Positions 1 to 11,750 of a stretch of 64,000 nt of DNA are shown here, piece by piece. The DNA is from Anthopleura xanthogrammica (taxonomy: Eukaryota; Cnidaria; Anthozoa; Actiniaria; Actiniidae). The stretch covers positions 3,575,266 to 3,639,265 of the forward strand of contig OZ025212.1 of NCBI GenBank assembly GCA_964019055.1. The letters are read 5' to 3'. The position numbers and the translations under genes were made by a program. Within the stretch, counting starts at the first letter, position 1. Every line of letters begins with the position of its first letter. The notes beneath the pieces were generated by a model. That model made no database searches. It worked only from the letters and a program-made list of their open reading frames with translations, and was not told the DNA's origin.

Positions 1-637
1 CCGAACGCTTTCTGCTACAATTATCATCTTCTGGAATCTTTCTGAGGTTGGTGATATCCCACGAAGTCTTTCGCCGAGGACCGACACTGTTCTGAGTCCG
101 ATCATTTTGGTTCAAAACGGAGTCTTTTTCGATAGTACCAGAAGAAGCTGTTTTGGACACCGGCTCATGAAGTTTTAGTCGTGTTGACGTTGGTGAAATT
201 TTTCTCTCTCGCGTTGACTTCTTCTGCTTTCTAACACGAAGGCTCGAATTCAAATCACAGTCTTCATCAAGTGTTAAATGTTGTCGTTTGTCTATTTTGC
301 CGATGTTTTCACTACTGTCTAATTTCGGGACATTATTATTTAGATAAAGAGAAGTTAGATCAGATTGCGTTGAAGCTGGAGTTTTGGCGCTCTCTTTTTT
401 GGAGAAGCTGTCATTTTTTTCTTTTTCGGGGTTTTTTGATTCTCCAGGAATGTATCTTGGCACGAAGACTCGTCTAATTTCCCTCAATTCGTTCCAAACT
501 TTAATCTTTTCAAAGCGATTCAGCATCAAAATTCGTTTTTTGTCTTGTTCGATTCTGTAGTTTATCTCGTCGAGTTTGACTTGTGTTGACTTAGCGAAAC
601 GCATGGCATCTAATTGGATGGCTCTACGCCTGTACAT
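1..637 (-). CDS. Partial orphan gene, basic coiled-coil protein (3' end lies off the window)
   Basis: An open frame of 212 codons runs on the minus strand from an ATG at 637 to the window edge without a stop. An in-frame TGA lies a few codons upstream of the ATG, so the start is well supported. The first 60 or so residues are rich in Arg, Lys, Glu, Ile and Leu and look like one long amphipathic helix; the rest is hydrophilic and probably disordered (many Ser, Thr, Lys, Asn, Asp). No catalytic motif, signal peptide or membrane segment is visible. It resembles in style the intronless coiled-coil genes at 4.4 and 39.2 kb, but I cannot align it convincingly with them. No family is recognised, and the function is unknown. 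The C terminus is missing, so a downstream domain or intron cannot be excluded. Confidence 0.6.
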   Translation of the reverse strand, partial: MYRRRAIQLDAMRFAKSTQVKLDEINYRIEQDKKRILMLNRFEKIKVWNELREIRRVFVPRYIPGESKNPEKEKNDSFSKKESAKTPASTQSDLTSLYLNNNVPKLDSSENIGKIDKRQHLTLDEDCDLNSSLRVRKQKKSTRERKISPTSTRLKLHEPVSKTASSGTIEKDSVLNQNDRTQNSVGPRRKTSWDITNLRKIPEDDNCSRKRS

Positions 638-1751
638 CGTGGCTGAATCTCAGCTAACAGATATATAGTCTTGTGAACAGACTCACAGAGAAAGAGAAGT
701 TAGATCATGTATCTGCCCATCACATCACGTATCACGGAGAGGCACTGGTGTTTTTTATAAGGTTCGGTACTTCACATAATAGCGCTAACCATTGTACTTC
801 CAAATCCCTGCCATTCGGACAAAAGAGAGCATCTTTTTGTATTCTTGTACAAAAAAATTATACATTGAACAGATTGAATTCAGAACTATTCTTTTCGAAC
901 ATTTTGCTGACTTCAAATTAAGGGAATATAAAGTAAGAGATGTCGAGAGATGTCCGTTTAAATCTCAAGCTATACATAACTGTAGTCGGTAAACACATTA
1001 GTGCCAATGATAGCTTACAATGCTGTTAGAAAACTATTTGAAGCAAGACCATCCTTTTTAACAACTTTGCTAAACTTCATTGTTAAAGGAAGTAACAATG
1101 GAGTGTACCAGGCCAAAGAACAATAGAAAAACCATTGAAATAGTTTGATAAATCCACCCAGTTATGGCTATTAAGTCTTCCTAAGACAACCCCTTGAATA
1201 CATAAGCTCAGCATACACTCTTACTCATTAAACTCAAAAGTCATTTCCATTCTTTTTCGAACAAAAGACACTAAGTTATACCTCTTAAATCATGGACAGG
1301 AAAGTTGATGGATATATAGAGTTGTAGCGAAGACGAGTCAAAGGTTAATGAGTTGGATGACAAAGTATTGTCAACTTATTAATCCCTGAGTAACATTCGT
1401 ATAATAGCAAGTAATTATCATGGAATAACTGTTTGTGATGTAAACGACTCTTCGGCATGTGATGACCAGAAATAAACGAACGATCTAAAGTCAGTGAAGG
1501 AAAAATCTCAGGTGCTTCAATGAGAAGATAAATGAATCTTTACTATACGTTGTGATACTTGGAGTCGAGTATCGAAGAGTTAATTTCCTTAGAAAAAGGC
1601 GAGGATAATGTTTAATGTATAAGACACACTACATTCAATATTCTATGCACCCCGCTCTCATGCAACTCATTGTGTTGATTTTTAACAGGCATTTGTGAAC
1701 GACATGAAGATGATCTAAGTCACTGCCAAATAGAACTTGCAAAATGCTTAA

Positions 1752-2335
1752 TCGACTGTTGATTGGTCCAGAGGAGGGCTGCATAGCCTGCTGTTAATTG
1801 GTAGAGAGAAAGGCCTCCCAGGGCTCCATGACCAGCTGATCCGAGGAAAAATATTAGCCAATCAAAATCGAGAAAATTTGCAAAACTGAGGTGTCATCCT
1901 TAGTAGCCAGAAGACTCCGTAAACGGCTAATTTTTCATTTTATTTTCTCACTAAATGATGAATTTCATACTAATTTTATACAAAATAACAATAACCTCTC
2001 CTGAAAGTCTACATTTATCTCAGATATAAAATTTTTGTAAGTCGATTTTCGCAGGCTTCATGACACCTCAGTTTTGCAGTTTTTCAGATCAGCTGGAAGG
2101 TGCTGCTTATTTGTGCAACTGAGGATACATATCTTGCTGCTGATTGGTCAAGAGCAAGGCTCCATAACTTGCTTCTGATTGGTTTACAGTAAGACCCATA
2201 AACTGCTGCTGATTGGTCGAGAGCAAAGCTTCATAACCTGCTGCTCATTGGTCGAAAGAACGGGCTGCATAATCAATTGCTGATTGGTCCAGAGGAGGGC
2301 TGCTACTGATTGGTTAAGATATTGGCTGTAAGACA
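1752..2335. repeat. Minisatellite of about 35 bp carrying GATTGGT in nearly every unit
   Basis: Eight degenerate units are present: two at 1752-1830 and six at 2134-2335. The hexamer ATTGGT sits at 2143, 2178, 2212, 2247, 2283 and 2309, a spacing of 34-36 bp except for the last. Each unit reads roughly CTGCTGATTGGTC, then GAGCAAGGCT and a CATAA end. ATTGG is the reverse of a CCAAT box. The array is split by an inverted-repeat element at 1832-2096. Confidence 0.8.
1832..2096. mobile_element. Foldback/MITE-like element inside the minisatellite
   Basis: The element begins CCAGCTGATC at 1832-1841 and ends with its exact reverse complement at 2087-2096. A second inverted pair, GCAAAACTGAGGTGTCAT, lies near 1880-1897 and 2058-2075. 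It is 265 bp long, has no coding capacity and shows no clear target-site duplication, so the superfamily is not assigned. Confidence 0.6.
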
Positions 2336-3070
2336 GGAACTGCCTAGACAACATGTCGCAAAACAAAATTAAATTTTATTACTTATCTCACGATTTCAGT
2401 TCAGTTTCCCAACGTTGGTGCAATCCTAACGAAAAGTAGAAGTCTATGAGATACCTACATCAGTAATAGTGCGATGATACCTGCTGGCGAAACTTCGCAA
2501 AAACAAATTACACAAATAAATTTGCCGAGAGAGTAATAAATAAATACCTACTTCAAATGCTCCTTTTTAAAAACTTAAAAATACCCGGATTAATCGGAAT
2601 TCCTTATAATTAAATTTCTGTTATCCATTAAAGATAAGTCTAGCTTCCTTCCATCAAATGCGGTATCTTTAACATCAGTGGTACTCAAATTACATCAGCG
2701 AATGATCGCGTGCGTTGCAGCAAAAGCAAGTCAGAGATACAGTCATTTAGTTCTCCCTAGTTTCTGTTTGTTTGTTTTTGTTTTTGCTTCTCAATGATCC
2801 TTTAATTTGGGCCTTTGAAATTGATCTCTTATAATTTCTTCTCGCGGTATATCAGTTAATAGCCCTCACCAAGAGACCTCCATATATCTCTTGCCCTCAC
2901 CAACCAGCAATTTGGATCAGTTCTGTGCCCTGTTCATATAGAAAATATCAAATTTTGGTGTTATTTTCCGCCAAAGAGGACTTTTTGTATTTTATTTCAA
3001 TTACGAAAATCACTCTTATCTAAATCTTCTTAAACAAAAACCGGCTTAAAGGACTTGACCGAAGACGTCG

Positions 3071-3084
3071 GTCACCATGGCGAC
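3071..3084. promoter_or_regulatory. X-box-like motif (RFX)
   Basis: GTCACCATGGCGAC is a near-palindrome that fits the loose nematode X-box consensus RYYNYYATRRNRAC but has one mismatch to the stricter vertebrate form. No gene start lies close by: the nearest is at 5096 and points toward this site with its body in between. Regulatory use is therefore doubtful. Confidence 0.2.
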
Positions 3085-3344
3085 TTTGCTAGACAAGAAA
3101 AAGCAAAACACTTTGAAACTTCAAAAATAATGTAAAGATCAGTCCGAAGATAAGATAAAAATCTAATTTTTATTCTAGTTTTTTTTTGTGGGGTTCAATT
3201 TTAGAATTTTTTCCCTGATTCAAATATTTGTTTTTTACTATCTTCGTAAGCTTTACATATTGACTCAATATTCCAATTAAGAAAGCAAATAGTTAGCTAA
3301 ATATCATGTCCTAGATTGAGGCCATAGTATATCAAGTAAAATTT

Positions 3345-3542
3345 ACCATGAACACTTGGTATTTTTATATTTTTTATTTTAAGAACTTTCTACTGCTTCA
3401 AACCTTCTGAAAATGAAGCACTGAACTAAAATAATCTTATTGTTCAAAATAAATCATATTTCCAATCGATTCACACAAGAGATAAAGGAGGAAAAAAGTA
3501 TGAAAAAACCTCAAAGTGTTCACGGTTCGAGTGTCCTCACTG
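3345..3542 (+). mobile_element. 5'-truncated copy of a Tc1/mariner-like MITE
   Basis: This 198-bp stretch matches the complete element at 58730-58944 almost base for base in the same orientation, with about a dozen differences by eye. It keeps the right terminus (ends in CCTCACTG followed by TA) but lacks the first 26 or so bases of the left terminal repeat. Confidence 0.8.
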
Positions 3543-4355
3543 TAAGGTTTGAGTAAGAATTTCTGGGTGTGCAGTAGTTTTGTTTCAAAAATAAAGACTC
3601 TCGTCCTGGAAGAGGAGTCTTTCGATGGCAAGTGGTTAGAAGTGTCCTAGGTGTTAGGTCCTCTGCCCACGTAAAACTGTTTTAAAATAACCCCAAACCG
3701 CATCCTTAGAAAGCTCATTATCTCCATTATCTGTGGTGGAATTAGAAGTCTTTGGTTCTACCGCCAAGATTAGAAAGTAAATGAGGTTTTTGAAGACCTG
3801 AAAGTCAGAGTGACAAATTATGAAACATCTGTTTTGAGCCTCTTTCCGTGGTCCCTAGACTAAAACAAACTCGACATTCGTGTCTTGTCCGTAGATAAAT
3901 AACTCGGCATTCCAGAGACTCAGATTTTTTGTTTTGTTTTGTTTTGTTTTATATTGCTTCAAATTATCAATATTTATAATATTTACTTTAACTTATATGC
4001 ATGCTTACATTTTTATACTTACATATATGTATATATCAAAGAACTTTTTAGTTTTGGCAAGTGCAAGATACACATTAAAGTCTGTTTCGACAGTTATTTT
4101 AAATGCCATATCTTGGATATGACGGGAATTATATTTTATACCTTAATTGGGTGTCAATTTTTTTACTTTAGTTGAGTTCAATAAGTGAATTGAAAATGCC
4201 ATTTTTAGATGTTAGACGTTTGGAATTTTTTTTAGTTTTTTCAACAGAGGACCTATTTGCATCTCTTCCGATAGTTATTTTAAATAACATACTGATATAT
4301 TTTGTATACGAAATGTAATTCTTATACCTTATTTTCTGTAATTCTGGGTTTCAGT

Positions 4356-5096
4356 TCAAGCAAAATTGTTTTTAGATGCTCGGAGTGGAGGAAGTTTGGT
4401 GTTGGGTTCGCTATGAACGGCGTTGCTATAGATGTGATCTGTTGTCGGAAGAACATGTTCTGTCGTAGAAATAGCAGGCAGCTTTACATCCCTGTTAGCT
4501 GCTTTCCCATTATCGTTGATAAATTTCGGTTCACTTGTCAATATGTGTGAAGTTTTTCCATTCTTCTTTTCTGCCTTGGACTCCAAACTTTCATTCGAAT
4601 TGTTGAACGAATTCAGCTGTTGTTTTTCGGATTTTCCTTTGAGTTTTGGTGGTTGTCCGTCAATTTGAGGCAATCCAAATGTCCATGTAAAAAATTCTGA
4701 CTCATAAGACAAAGTCCTTTTCATGATTTTAGGAATGTTTCTTTGAGTGGGCGTCAGATGTGGAAGACTAAATTTCTTCTTCAGTTTCAGGGCTTCGAGA
4801 TTTCGGTTTCTTACTCCTTGTACACTTGTCTTCTCCTTTGCGATATCATCGACAGTTTTCCTCTCCCTCAGGTTCTGCCTGGCCTCATTCATCAGCTGAA
4901 GCTGCTCTTGTCTCAACTTAAGTAGTTCCTTCTGCAACCTTTTGGCTTCGAGTTTATGATCAATATAAGTCTGCAGTCTGTCTTTCTCTAGCTCATGTTG
5001 CATTAGATTCAACTGTTTTTCATCCTCATGGCATATAACAAGTGCTTTTTGGTACACAGAATTTCTGTCTTTCTTGGTGTAGTCTCCAGATGGCAT
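4356..5096 (-). CDS. Orphan single-exon coiled-coil protein, 246 aa
   Basis: The uninterrupted frame runs from an ATG at 5096 to a stop at 4356. Residues 22-80 form a strongly predicted coiled coil (dense Glu, Lys, Leu, Gln and Arg); the rest is polar and probably disordered. Short motifs rich in proline and leucine occur near the C terminus (LPAIS, and LPPL at 235-238). The helical part lines up with that of the minus-strand gene at 39198-40397: both start E-x-E-K, share Y-x-x-H about 20 residues later and then a K-E-L segment, with roughly one residue in three identical. I read this as likely paralogy, with the caution that coiled coils converge. It is divergent from the gene at 8129, about 3 kb away. 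No known family is recognised and the function is unknown. Confidence 0.7.
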   Translation of the reverse strand: MPSGDYTKKDRNSVYQKALVICHEDEKQLNLMQHELEKDRLQTYIDHKLEAKRLQKELLKLRQEQLQLMNEARQNLRERKTVDDIAKEKTSVQGVRNRNLEALKLKKKFSLPHLTPTQRNIPKIMKRTLSYESEFFTWTFGLPQIDGQPPKLKGKSEKQQLNSFNNSNESLESKAEKKNGKTSHILTSEPKFINDNGKAANRDVKLPAISTTEHVLPTTDHIYSNAVHSEPNTKLPPLRASKNNFA

Positions 5097-8000
5097 TCTC
5101 TGCTTCTCTGGACCTCTGGTGCCTTACACGTAAACTATATCATGCCTCTCTATTTGAATATGAATATATATAGATTTGGATATTAATGGGCTATTCTCCT
5201 TGCCGGAATTTTAGATCTTCTCATATGTCAATAGAGAGGCAATTCGAGACATGGCTACAAATGACAGAACAAACAGACGAAGCTAAAGTTGACTCAGTAG
5301 AAAGACAAGCGATCGTCTGGACGCCAATAAATGTCAGTGGAGCGATTAGAAATTGCTTCTGCAAGGCAAGCTTGATTAATTTCAGCTTTTTGTTTCCTGT
5401 TTCAATTGGGCTTAACATTACTAGCTGCAAACAATTGAATTGTACTTTCAAGGATCAATGTTGGCAAATAATCAAAAAAAAAAGCGAACCAATCAACTTT
5501 GGGACAATAGGGTCCAATCTCCCGATACCCGGGCGCGAATAATGTGACGTGCTCGCTTTGGAGACACGAGGTGTCAAGCACTTGCATATAGAACAGACGA
5601 ACTATCATGGACTTGAATGGATTTCATTAAGTAGCATTAATATTAAAGGAAGCTTAAGGTTACCAAATCAAGAAACAAAATTAAATTGATGGTAAACCTT
5701 TTAGGCAACAAAACAGCCAAAAATTAAAATATTTGGCAATTAGTCTGAACGTATTTAGGACGAGGTGTACAGGAAATACGAACGTGAAAATTCGATTTTA
5801 AACCAGACTTAACGGAAGATACTCGAATTAAAACCCGATGGAAATTTATAAAGGAACGCATCATAATTTTGCTACAAATTCAAAGAGCAAATGGAACTGA
5901 GTGAAAACGTAAAATGAAGAGGAACGCACGAATAGTAACATATTAGTTGATTTCGAAGCGTTTTATTCATGCAACTGAAAATGGTGACGTTTGTCACTGA
6001 GGTGATGGAAGATGACAGCAGTGACGTGGAACTTGTTTCGGGTGTCTTTAATATGTCTGGAGAATAGACTTCTTATATGAAAATGAAATATATAATATGT
6101 TTATCAAAGCACACTTCGCAAAAGATGAAACGGATGAGGATGAAGAGTAGGATTAGGGAAAAGAGAAGAGGATAGGGAGGAGATTGAGGAAGGTGAAGGA
6201 GAAAGAAGAGGGGGAGGAGGGAAGATGACTGAGAGGCGGAAAAAGAAGAAGTAAGAAAGCAGAGGGAGGAAGAGGGAGACGTGAAGGATGTGCCAGAGGA
6301 GATAGAGGAGAGATAAATAAATTGCAATATGAAAATGGTTCAAGTGTTGAAGTTTCTTTCCAGAGCGTTACAAATTCAAGTTATCATCCTTGAAAGAATC
6401 AATGAAGTTACATGATCATCTGCTTCAGCGGGTATATCATTCATGAGATCAAATCAGTTTTCATTTTTTTCAACAAAAAAAAGTACGCCTTGCTAAAGTT
6501 AGAAAATGAAATCAAAACTAGGAAAGGATGGTCACTGTAATCGCTTTCTCACACTAAGAGACGGTTGGCCTTAGTGTTCTTGCACCTCGTGATATCGTGG
6601 ATGTTTTTGCTGGCCCATTGCCACAAATGGTGTCTTTCAAAAGCAATTCTTCCCAAACGTATTCCACTGTCAAGTTGCTGTGAATCTTTCAATTCTAATA
6701 CGAAAAAACCTTTCGTGCAATCAGTAAAATGGTAGAGTGAGAGAGTATACTTTTATTTGCTGTAATCTACTGTACTTGAGTATCCAAATCCCAACGTTGT
6801 CTCTCAAAAAGCAATTCTTCCCAAATTTATTCCACTGTCAAGTAGCTGTGAATCTTTCAATTCTAATACGAAAAAAAAAAACTTTCGTGGAGTCAGAAAG
6901 ATGATACAGAGTATACTTCTATTTGCTGTAATCTACTTCAGTATCCAAATCCGGTTTGATGGGTATATTTTCCCTCGGGCCATTAAAACAAACTCAAGAA
7001 CAATAGAGATCCCTTGGTTGTATTTATAATAATCTCACAGCACAATAAACTCTTAACACATGTGCCTTTTTCTGTTGAACAAGATGTCTGCCATCATTGT
7101 CTTCGCGCGGCAAGACTTAAGTGGAAAGCTTTGAGCTTAAGGAAGCGTCTCAAGGGACCGAGTGGCAAGACGAATTAGCATCCTTTTGATTTTGTTAAAA
7201 CCAGTAATTGGTTTGTTTAGTTAGGTTATTAACCCTGTTTGCTGAGTAGCACTGCCTTTTTTCTTTTAATTTGTACATCGAAATTTGAGAAATTCACAAA
7301 GAGATACAAAATAGGAAAGGATTTCAACATGTTGCTCTCATTTTCTAGGCACTTTTTTGGAAAGTACGGAAACGTCTTGTAACATATATTCGTGCATGAA
7401 ATCAGAACAACGAAAGCAAACGTGCAAGAAACCATAATACCAGACAGCTTGCTCTAGAAAAACTGGAAGAAACTGGAGAAAACTAACTAAAGGGAAGGAT
7501 CCAAGATAGAAAAAGATAAACTAGTCATGCAAGAGAAGAGGTCAGTTGAAGCACCTATTTTGCTGACATAACAAACATTCGCCAAGTATTTTGGAGTTAT
7601 AGTTTGTTCGTGTGCATCACCAAGGCAATTTGAGTAAGAGTGCTTATTGGCACTCCATAAACTGGAAGAACCTGCCTTCAGCCGACTACCGTAGGTAGAA
7701 CATTGTCATATAACGTAGTTTGTGGATTACTTCACAGGCAAGTGCAAACAGCCAAGTTTTTAAAGAAGCTTTGCTAAACAAAGGGGTCATTGGTGTTGAC
7801 AAAGACCTAGAGTTACTAGGTGCTTGAAGGTGACATCAAGTGTCAACAAAGAGAACAACGTACAAAAAAATTGAACTTTCCAAAGGCTCGTCAATGGTGG
7901 CTTAGCTGTACTTTCAAGACGCAAGCGAGAAAAAACCCGGTTTTGTTGACCAGTATATTTGTGCCCGATTTGAAAATTATAAACAATCTGATAGAACAAA

Positions 8001-8128
8001 CACAAGTTGATGGGAGAAATAATTTGAGCAAGTTACTAACAAAAGAAGTTGATCCAAGGTTATAAAATAGGACCAAATTAATCAGAAAAAAGTCAAAGTT
8101 CATAGAAGGGAATTAAACAACCGTCAAT
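5097..8128. other. Intergenic between divergent single-exon genes
   Basis: No gene is supported. The stretch contains a purine-rich tract (about 6125-6320, GGA/GAA-rich), which explains the Leu/Ser/Phe-rich open frames on the opposite strand, and a tandem duplication at 6631-6952. The last 500 bp before 8129 should contain the promoter of the plus-strand gene. No TATA box is obvious. Confidence 0.5.
6631..6952. repeat. Tandem duplication, two copies of about 160 bp
   Basis: Copy 1 spans about 6631-6791 and copy 2 about 6798-6952. Both contain AAGCAATTCTTCCCAAA, ATTCCACTGTCAAGT, GTGAATCTTTCAATTC and a final GTATCCAAATCC. They differ by small indels, including a longer A run in copy 2. Neither copy is coding. 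Confidence 0.85.
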
Positions 8129-9583
8129 ATGACAGAGACCACAAAGCTACCGGCCAGTTTCAGCAACAGTGCAGTATTCGAGAGCTCGACAGCGTTCCTA
8201 ATGGTACAAAAGAACAACAACAAACGCCAAACATCAATGACCGACGATGTATTCAGAATCTTTCGACGAACAGGGAAAAAGATATCGCAAATTAGTCATC
8301 AAATTGAGAGAGAAAGGGGAGTGTACTTGAAGGAGTCGTACAGTCATAAAAATGCACTTTATAAGGAGTTGGCTAGCATTCCTAATGTGAAAGAAGACAG
8401 CGGTCGCAAGAAGACCAAAGTACTAAGCCATATGCCTCCTTTGCCACGATTTGCAGACGTGCACACTAGTGATCTTATTTGTAGGCCGGTAAAGAGCCAG
8501 CTATCGAGGCAACGACAAGGACAAGACACTGAACTGGAGTTAGAAAAACGAATTAATGTGAACGTGTTGAAGCGTTGCGAGTGTTGCCGAAGGCTGGCTT
8601 TTCGCTACAAAGAGATGTCGGAAAAGATGCAGAATTTGGAAAAACAAGAGAAAGAGGAAGAAGAAAAGAAACAAAAGAAGGAATCCAGGGAGACTAAATC
8701 AGCAAGACTAGAAGAAACTACAAACGCTGAAATGCAAAAACTGATAGAAGAAGCTCGAGAAGCATCGCCATTTAGACAAGCCCTCGAGAAACCGGAAGGT
8801 GGCAGCGAAAAGACAAGACTGTTCCAATATTCTTCCAGAAAGCCAAGCGAAGCAAAGCCCATTGCTGTGAATCAAAGAGTAGAAGCAAGTTTTAAGAGCC
8901 TGAGACGACAGTCACAGGCAGTCCAGTCCCAACAGCAAATTACAGCACAGCCTCGTAGCTTGACAACAGTACCAAGCCCAACAAGGTCGGAACGAGTGGG
9001 CACTCGAGAACGTTCCTGGTCTATTCTCTTTGACAAATGCTCGTTCACTGTTCCTCCAGAGCCTTCGCCAAGCCCTCTGGGTCGACAGAAAATTCGAGTG
9101 AAATTCGAGCACCCTCAATTGAAAGAGAAATTAAAAGTTAGCGGAAAGGACTGGAATAACCATATTCTAAAGCTTCAAGGTGGACGAGTTGAAGGTGAAA
9201 AACGAACTGTTGCGACCCTTTCCAAGGCGTATCTTGCTTTTAAAAAGCTTTTGAACAAAATGGAAGAGGAGAGGAAAAGAGAAGAAGAAATGGCAGAAAG
9301 GTCTGAAGATTCCGAAGGCTCGTCCCACGGGACGGATTCACCGATTCCCAGAAATCGATTACAAAGTGAGGCAAGCATTGTGGCTTTGTCGCGATGGCAA
9401 CCATCGAGGAGAACATCCCGATTAAACTCGCTAATATCACCCAAACCTCCCGCGCAAAATTTAGACCAAATAAATGTAGAGGACAACAACCAAAAGAATT
9501 CTAGAAGAGTTGGCCTGAAGGAAAATTACAATGATGGATTATCGGATTGTACGTCAGAGGGTCGATTCACAGTATTAGAATGA
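8129..9583 (+). CDS. Orphan single-exon protein, 484 aa, CxCC motif and coiled coil
   Basis: One long open frame runs from an ATG at 8129 to a TGA ending at 9583. There are three visible parts. The N-terminal 150 residues are basic and mostly helical. A small cysteine cluster (C150, C152, C153) leads straight into a very charged coiled coil at about 155-212. A Ser/Pro/Arg-rich linker is followed by a second mixed helical region near 315-400, then a disordered tail. A PPLPRF motif lies near residue 103. No enzyme motif, signal peptide or membrane segment is seen. AT-rich trinucleotide repeats (AAT) start just after the stop. It is divergent from the coiled-coil gene at 4356-5096. I do not recognise the family. 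Its length and its clean frame in AT-rich DNA argue strongly that it is real. Confidence 0.8.
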   Translation: MTETTKLPASFSNSAVFESSTAFLMVQKNNNKRQTSMTDDVFRIFRRTGKKISQISHQIERERGVYLKESYSHKNALYKELASIPNVKEDSGRKKTKVLSHMPPLPRFADVHTSDLICRPVKSQLSRQRQGQDTELELEKRINVNVLKRCECCRRLAFRYKEMSEKMQNLEKQEKEEEEKKQKKESRETKSARLEETTNAEMQKLIEEAREASPFRQALEKPEGGSEKTRLFQYSSRKPSEAKPIAVNQRVEASFKSLRRQSQAVQSQQQITAQPRSLTTVPSPTRSERVGTRERSWSILFDKCSFTVPPEPSPSPLGRQKIRVKFEHPQLKEKLKVSGKDWNNHILKLQGGRVEGEKRTVATLSKAYLAFKKLLNKMEEERKREEEMAERSEDSEGSSHGTDSPIPRNRLQSEASIVALSRWQPSRRTSRLNSLISPKPPAQNLDQINVEDNNQKNSRRVGLKENYNDGLSDCTSEGRFTVLE

Positions 9584-10440
9584 AACTCAAATTTAAAATA
9601 ATAATAATAATAATGTAATAATTTTGTTCATTTCAACGATAATAAGTTACTAATCAGTGTTCAACGATAAATTCTGATAAAAAATGAGTTCTTCGTCATA
9701 AACTTGAACTTTATATATTTATACTATTGTACGCTTAAGGTAATTCCGTAATAATAGATCCGAACACAGAATTTTAATAAAACTTCGTACAGTTATTAAG
9801 TTAATGCTACTCATTTCAAAAATGAAATAAAAAAGGGAGGTCAACGTGTTCGTTTTGGCGCTAGCTGACAGTAGTTTATGGCATTTTTGGGGTCGTGCGA
9901 GAGCAATATTCGAATCATGAGAATCGAACAAAAGGTCCCACCAATTTCTTAAAATCATTACTAACATGAAAAATATTGACGTTATTCTTTCCTTTATTAT
10001 ACAAACCAACAGTTGGGCGCCAAAATTTTTTTCCAGAAAATGCAGTTGTTGTAAAAAATAGACATTTTTCAACTTCGATGCGCACATTATTATCGATCTG
10101 GAAACAGTTTACCGCAGTACGTTTTTAAAAAAATATCTCGAAAACGAAACATAGCATTTTGTTTAAATCAAGATATATGATGGTAAACCTATTCCTTATT
10201 GATTTACTGAAATAAAAAAGATAGGTCACCGTGTTCGTTTTCGCGCTATAGCTCGCAAAAGTACGAATTTTGTCCTCGAAATGCTGTGTCCGAGGTGGAC
10301 TAGGGAGAGTTTACACAAAAATTATTGAAAAGGCCGTCATCTCTTTCTAAATTCATACAAAACTCTCATAAAAATGCTTGATAGTCTTCGTTAACTGGTT
10401 TCCTGGTTGTTTTTGGTTGTCTTCTGTACGTTTTGTATTT

Positions 10441-10917
10441 TTAAACGATTTTTTCATCAGCCGGCCGCCATCTTGAAATCGTAATAGTGGCCAATGTGCG
10501 CGAACTCTCACTGGCTAAAATCGTGCGCAGTAGAGCGTCCGTAAATCTCGGACCGGAAGTTGAAACTGCGCATGTGTGATTTAGGTGTTTCTTTGATTTT
10601 GGTATCCCTGTGGCACAGAAATAGCCCGACACTTCAGGAAAATCGTGGACTCTGGGTACGAGATTGACAACTAGACAAGAGACGCGTAACAAAACTGTGT
10701 GGCATAAATCCAAACAAATTAGGTTCGATTCTAATGCTTGTAAAGTTTTTTGGTATTCTCTAATGCAGTTGTCTTTGTAAGCAAATAATGATTCACATCG
10801 ATTCCGTATTGTCTGGAATTGAAAATATTCTTCTATTTCTGTCAGTTCTTTCCTGGGATCTAATAGCGGAGGTTTAGGAAATTTTTTGAGAGCACTGATA
10901 GCTATAAAAAGCAACAT
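10441..10917 (-). other. Uncertain 158-codon open frame, possibly partly repeat-derived
   Basis: The frame opens with an ATG at 10917 and ends at 10441. Its first 75 residues (from a Pro-rich LLDPRKEL segment through a helical stretch) look protein-like, with a normal mix of charged and hydrophobic residues. The second half looks like translated interspersed repeat. It could be a decayed exon of an eighth gene in the cluster, or chance. No family is recognised. Confidence 0.2.
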
Positions 10918-11667
10918 GAACAGCTCTTGAAGCGAGAATAATATTGTCTAAAACTGATGGCACTCCAAAACCTAATTCCATCGTTACAGTTCTATCAGAC
11001 TTTGTTATTTATGGATTGATAAGTTCTACCGTCAAAATTAGCTCGCATGTGAAGGACTCGTTATCTCTCTTGCCAAGGCTTATTCATTATTCTATAGTAA
11101 GAAATGACTTCAATCTAGAGCCACTTATTGCTCCATTCTAAAAATAAAATTTTTGAAGCAAAATTAAAATGTACTAAAGTACTGATGGTGCGAAATAACA
11201 TTTACTTATAGATAATCTTTGCTATTCTCTGTAGATTAAGGACTGTATTGGAGTGCGGTAGTCTAATGACTTAACGCTTGACACGAAGTAAAAGAGTCAA
11301 CAGTCTAGTCCGTTAGGTTGACATTGGGAGAAGGGATGAATAGAGAACTGTCTGGTTTGTGTGGATATCCTTGTGAGCAATTAAAATAGCTGTGTTGTTG
11401 CAATCATAACTCACAACAAATTATTGAAGAATTTTGTTTCCTCTGTGAAAATATGACAGCTTTGGTCGAGTAAGTGCTATTTTAGTTGGGAAGTTTGAAG
11501 TCCGGAATAGCATGCTGTAACACTGAAATGGCTTTCTTTTTTACTATATGATTTGTCCAATCAAAAGGCGGAGTTTGCAGTTACGAGAAACTACATCATA
11601 AACTAGGAACTAAATTGGCAGGTATTTTTAAGTGGCACATTTAAAATTTGCTTCAGACATAGTAAGT

Positions 11668-11750
11668 TCTTGCTGCTGCTGTTGCTTCTGTTGTTGTTGT
11701 TGCAACTGTTGTTGTTCGGCTGCATGTTGTTGTTGTTGTGGTGGTTGTGG
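11668..11750. repeat. Imperfect CAA/CAG (TTG/CTG) triplet tract
   Basis: The plus strand reads TTG, CTG and TTC triplets. On the minus strand one frame gives a Gln-rich stretch within a roughly 47-codon open frame (about 11620-11765) that has no ATG start and no clear partner exon. I treat it as a simple repeat. Confidence 0.6.

Larger units (their letters stand above)
638..4355. other. Intergenic, with minisatellite and MITEs
   Basis: No gene is supported here; the open frames are short and AT-rich. The stretch holds a roughly 35-bp GATTGGT minisatellite interrupted by a foldback element (1.75-2.34 kb), an X-box-like motif at 3071-3084 and a truncated MITE at 3345-3542. A short TTTTG-type run lies near 3930-3950. 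Confidence 0.6.

Noticed and set aside
6073..6343. Two overlapping minus-strand frames rich in Leu, Ser, Phe and Pro
   Set aside because: They result from the purine-rich tract on the plus strand.
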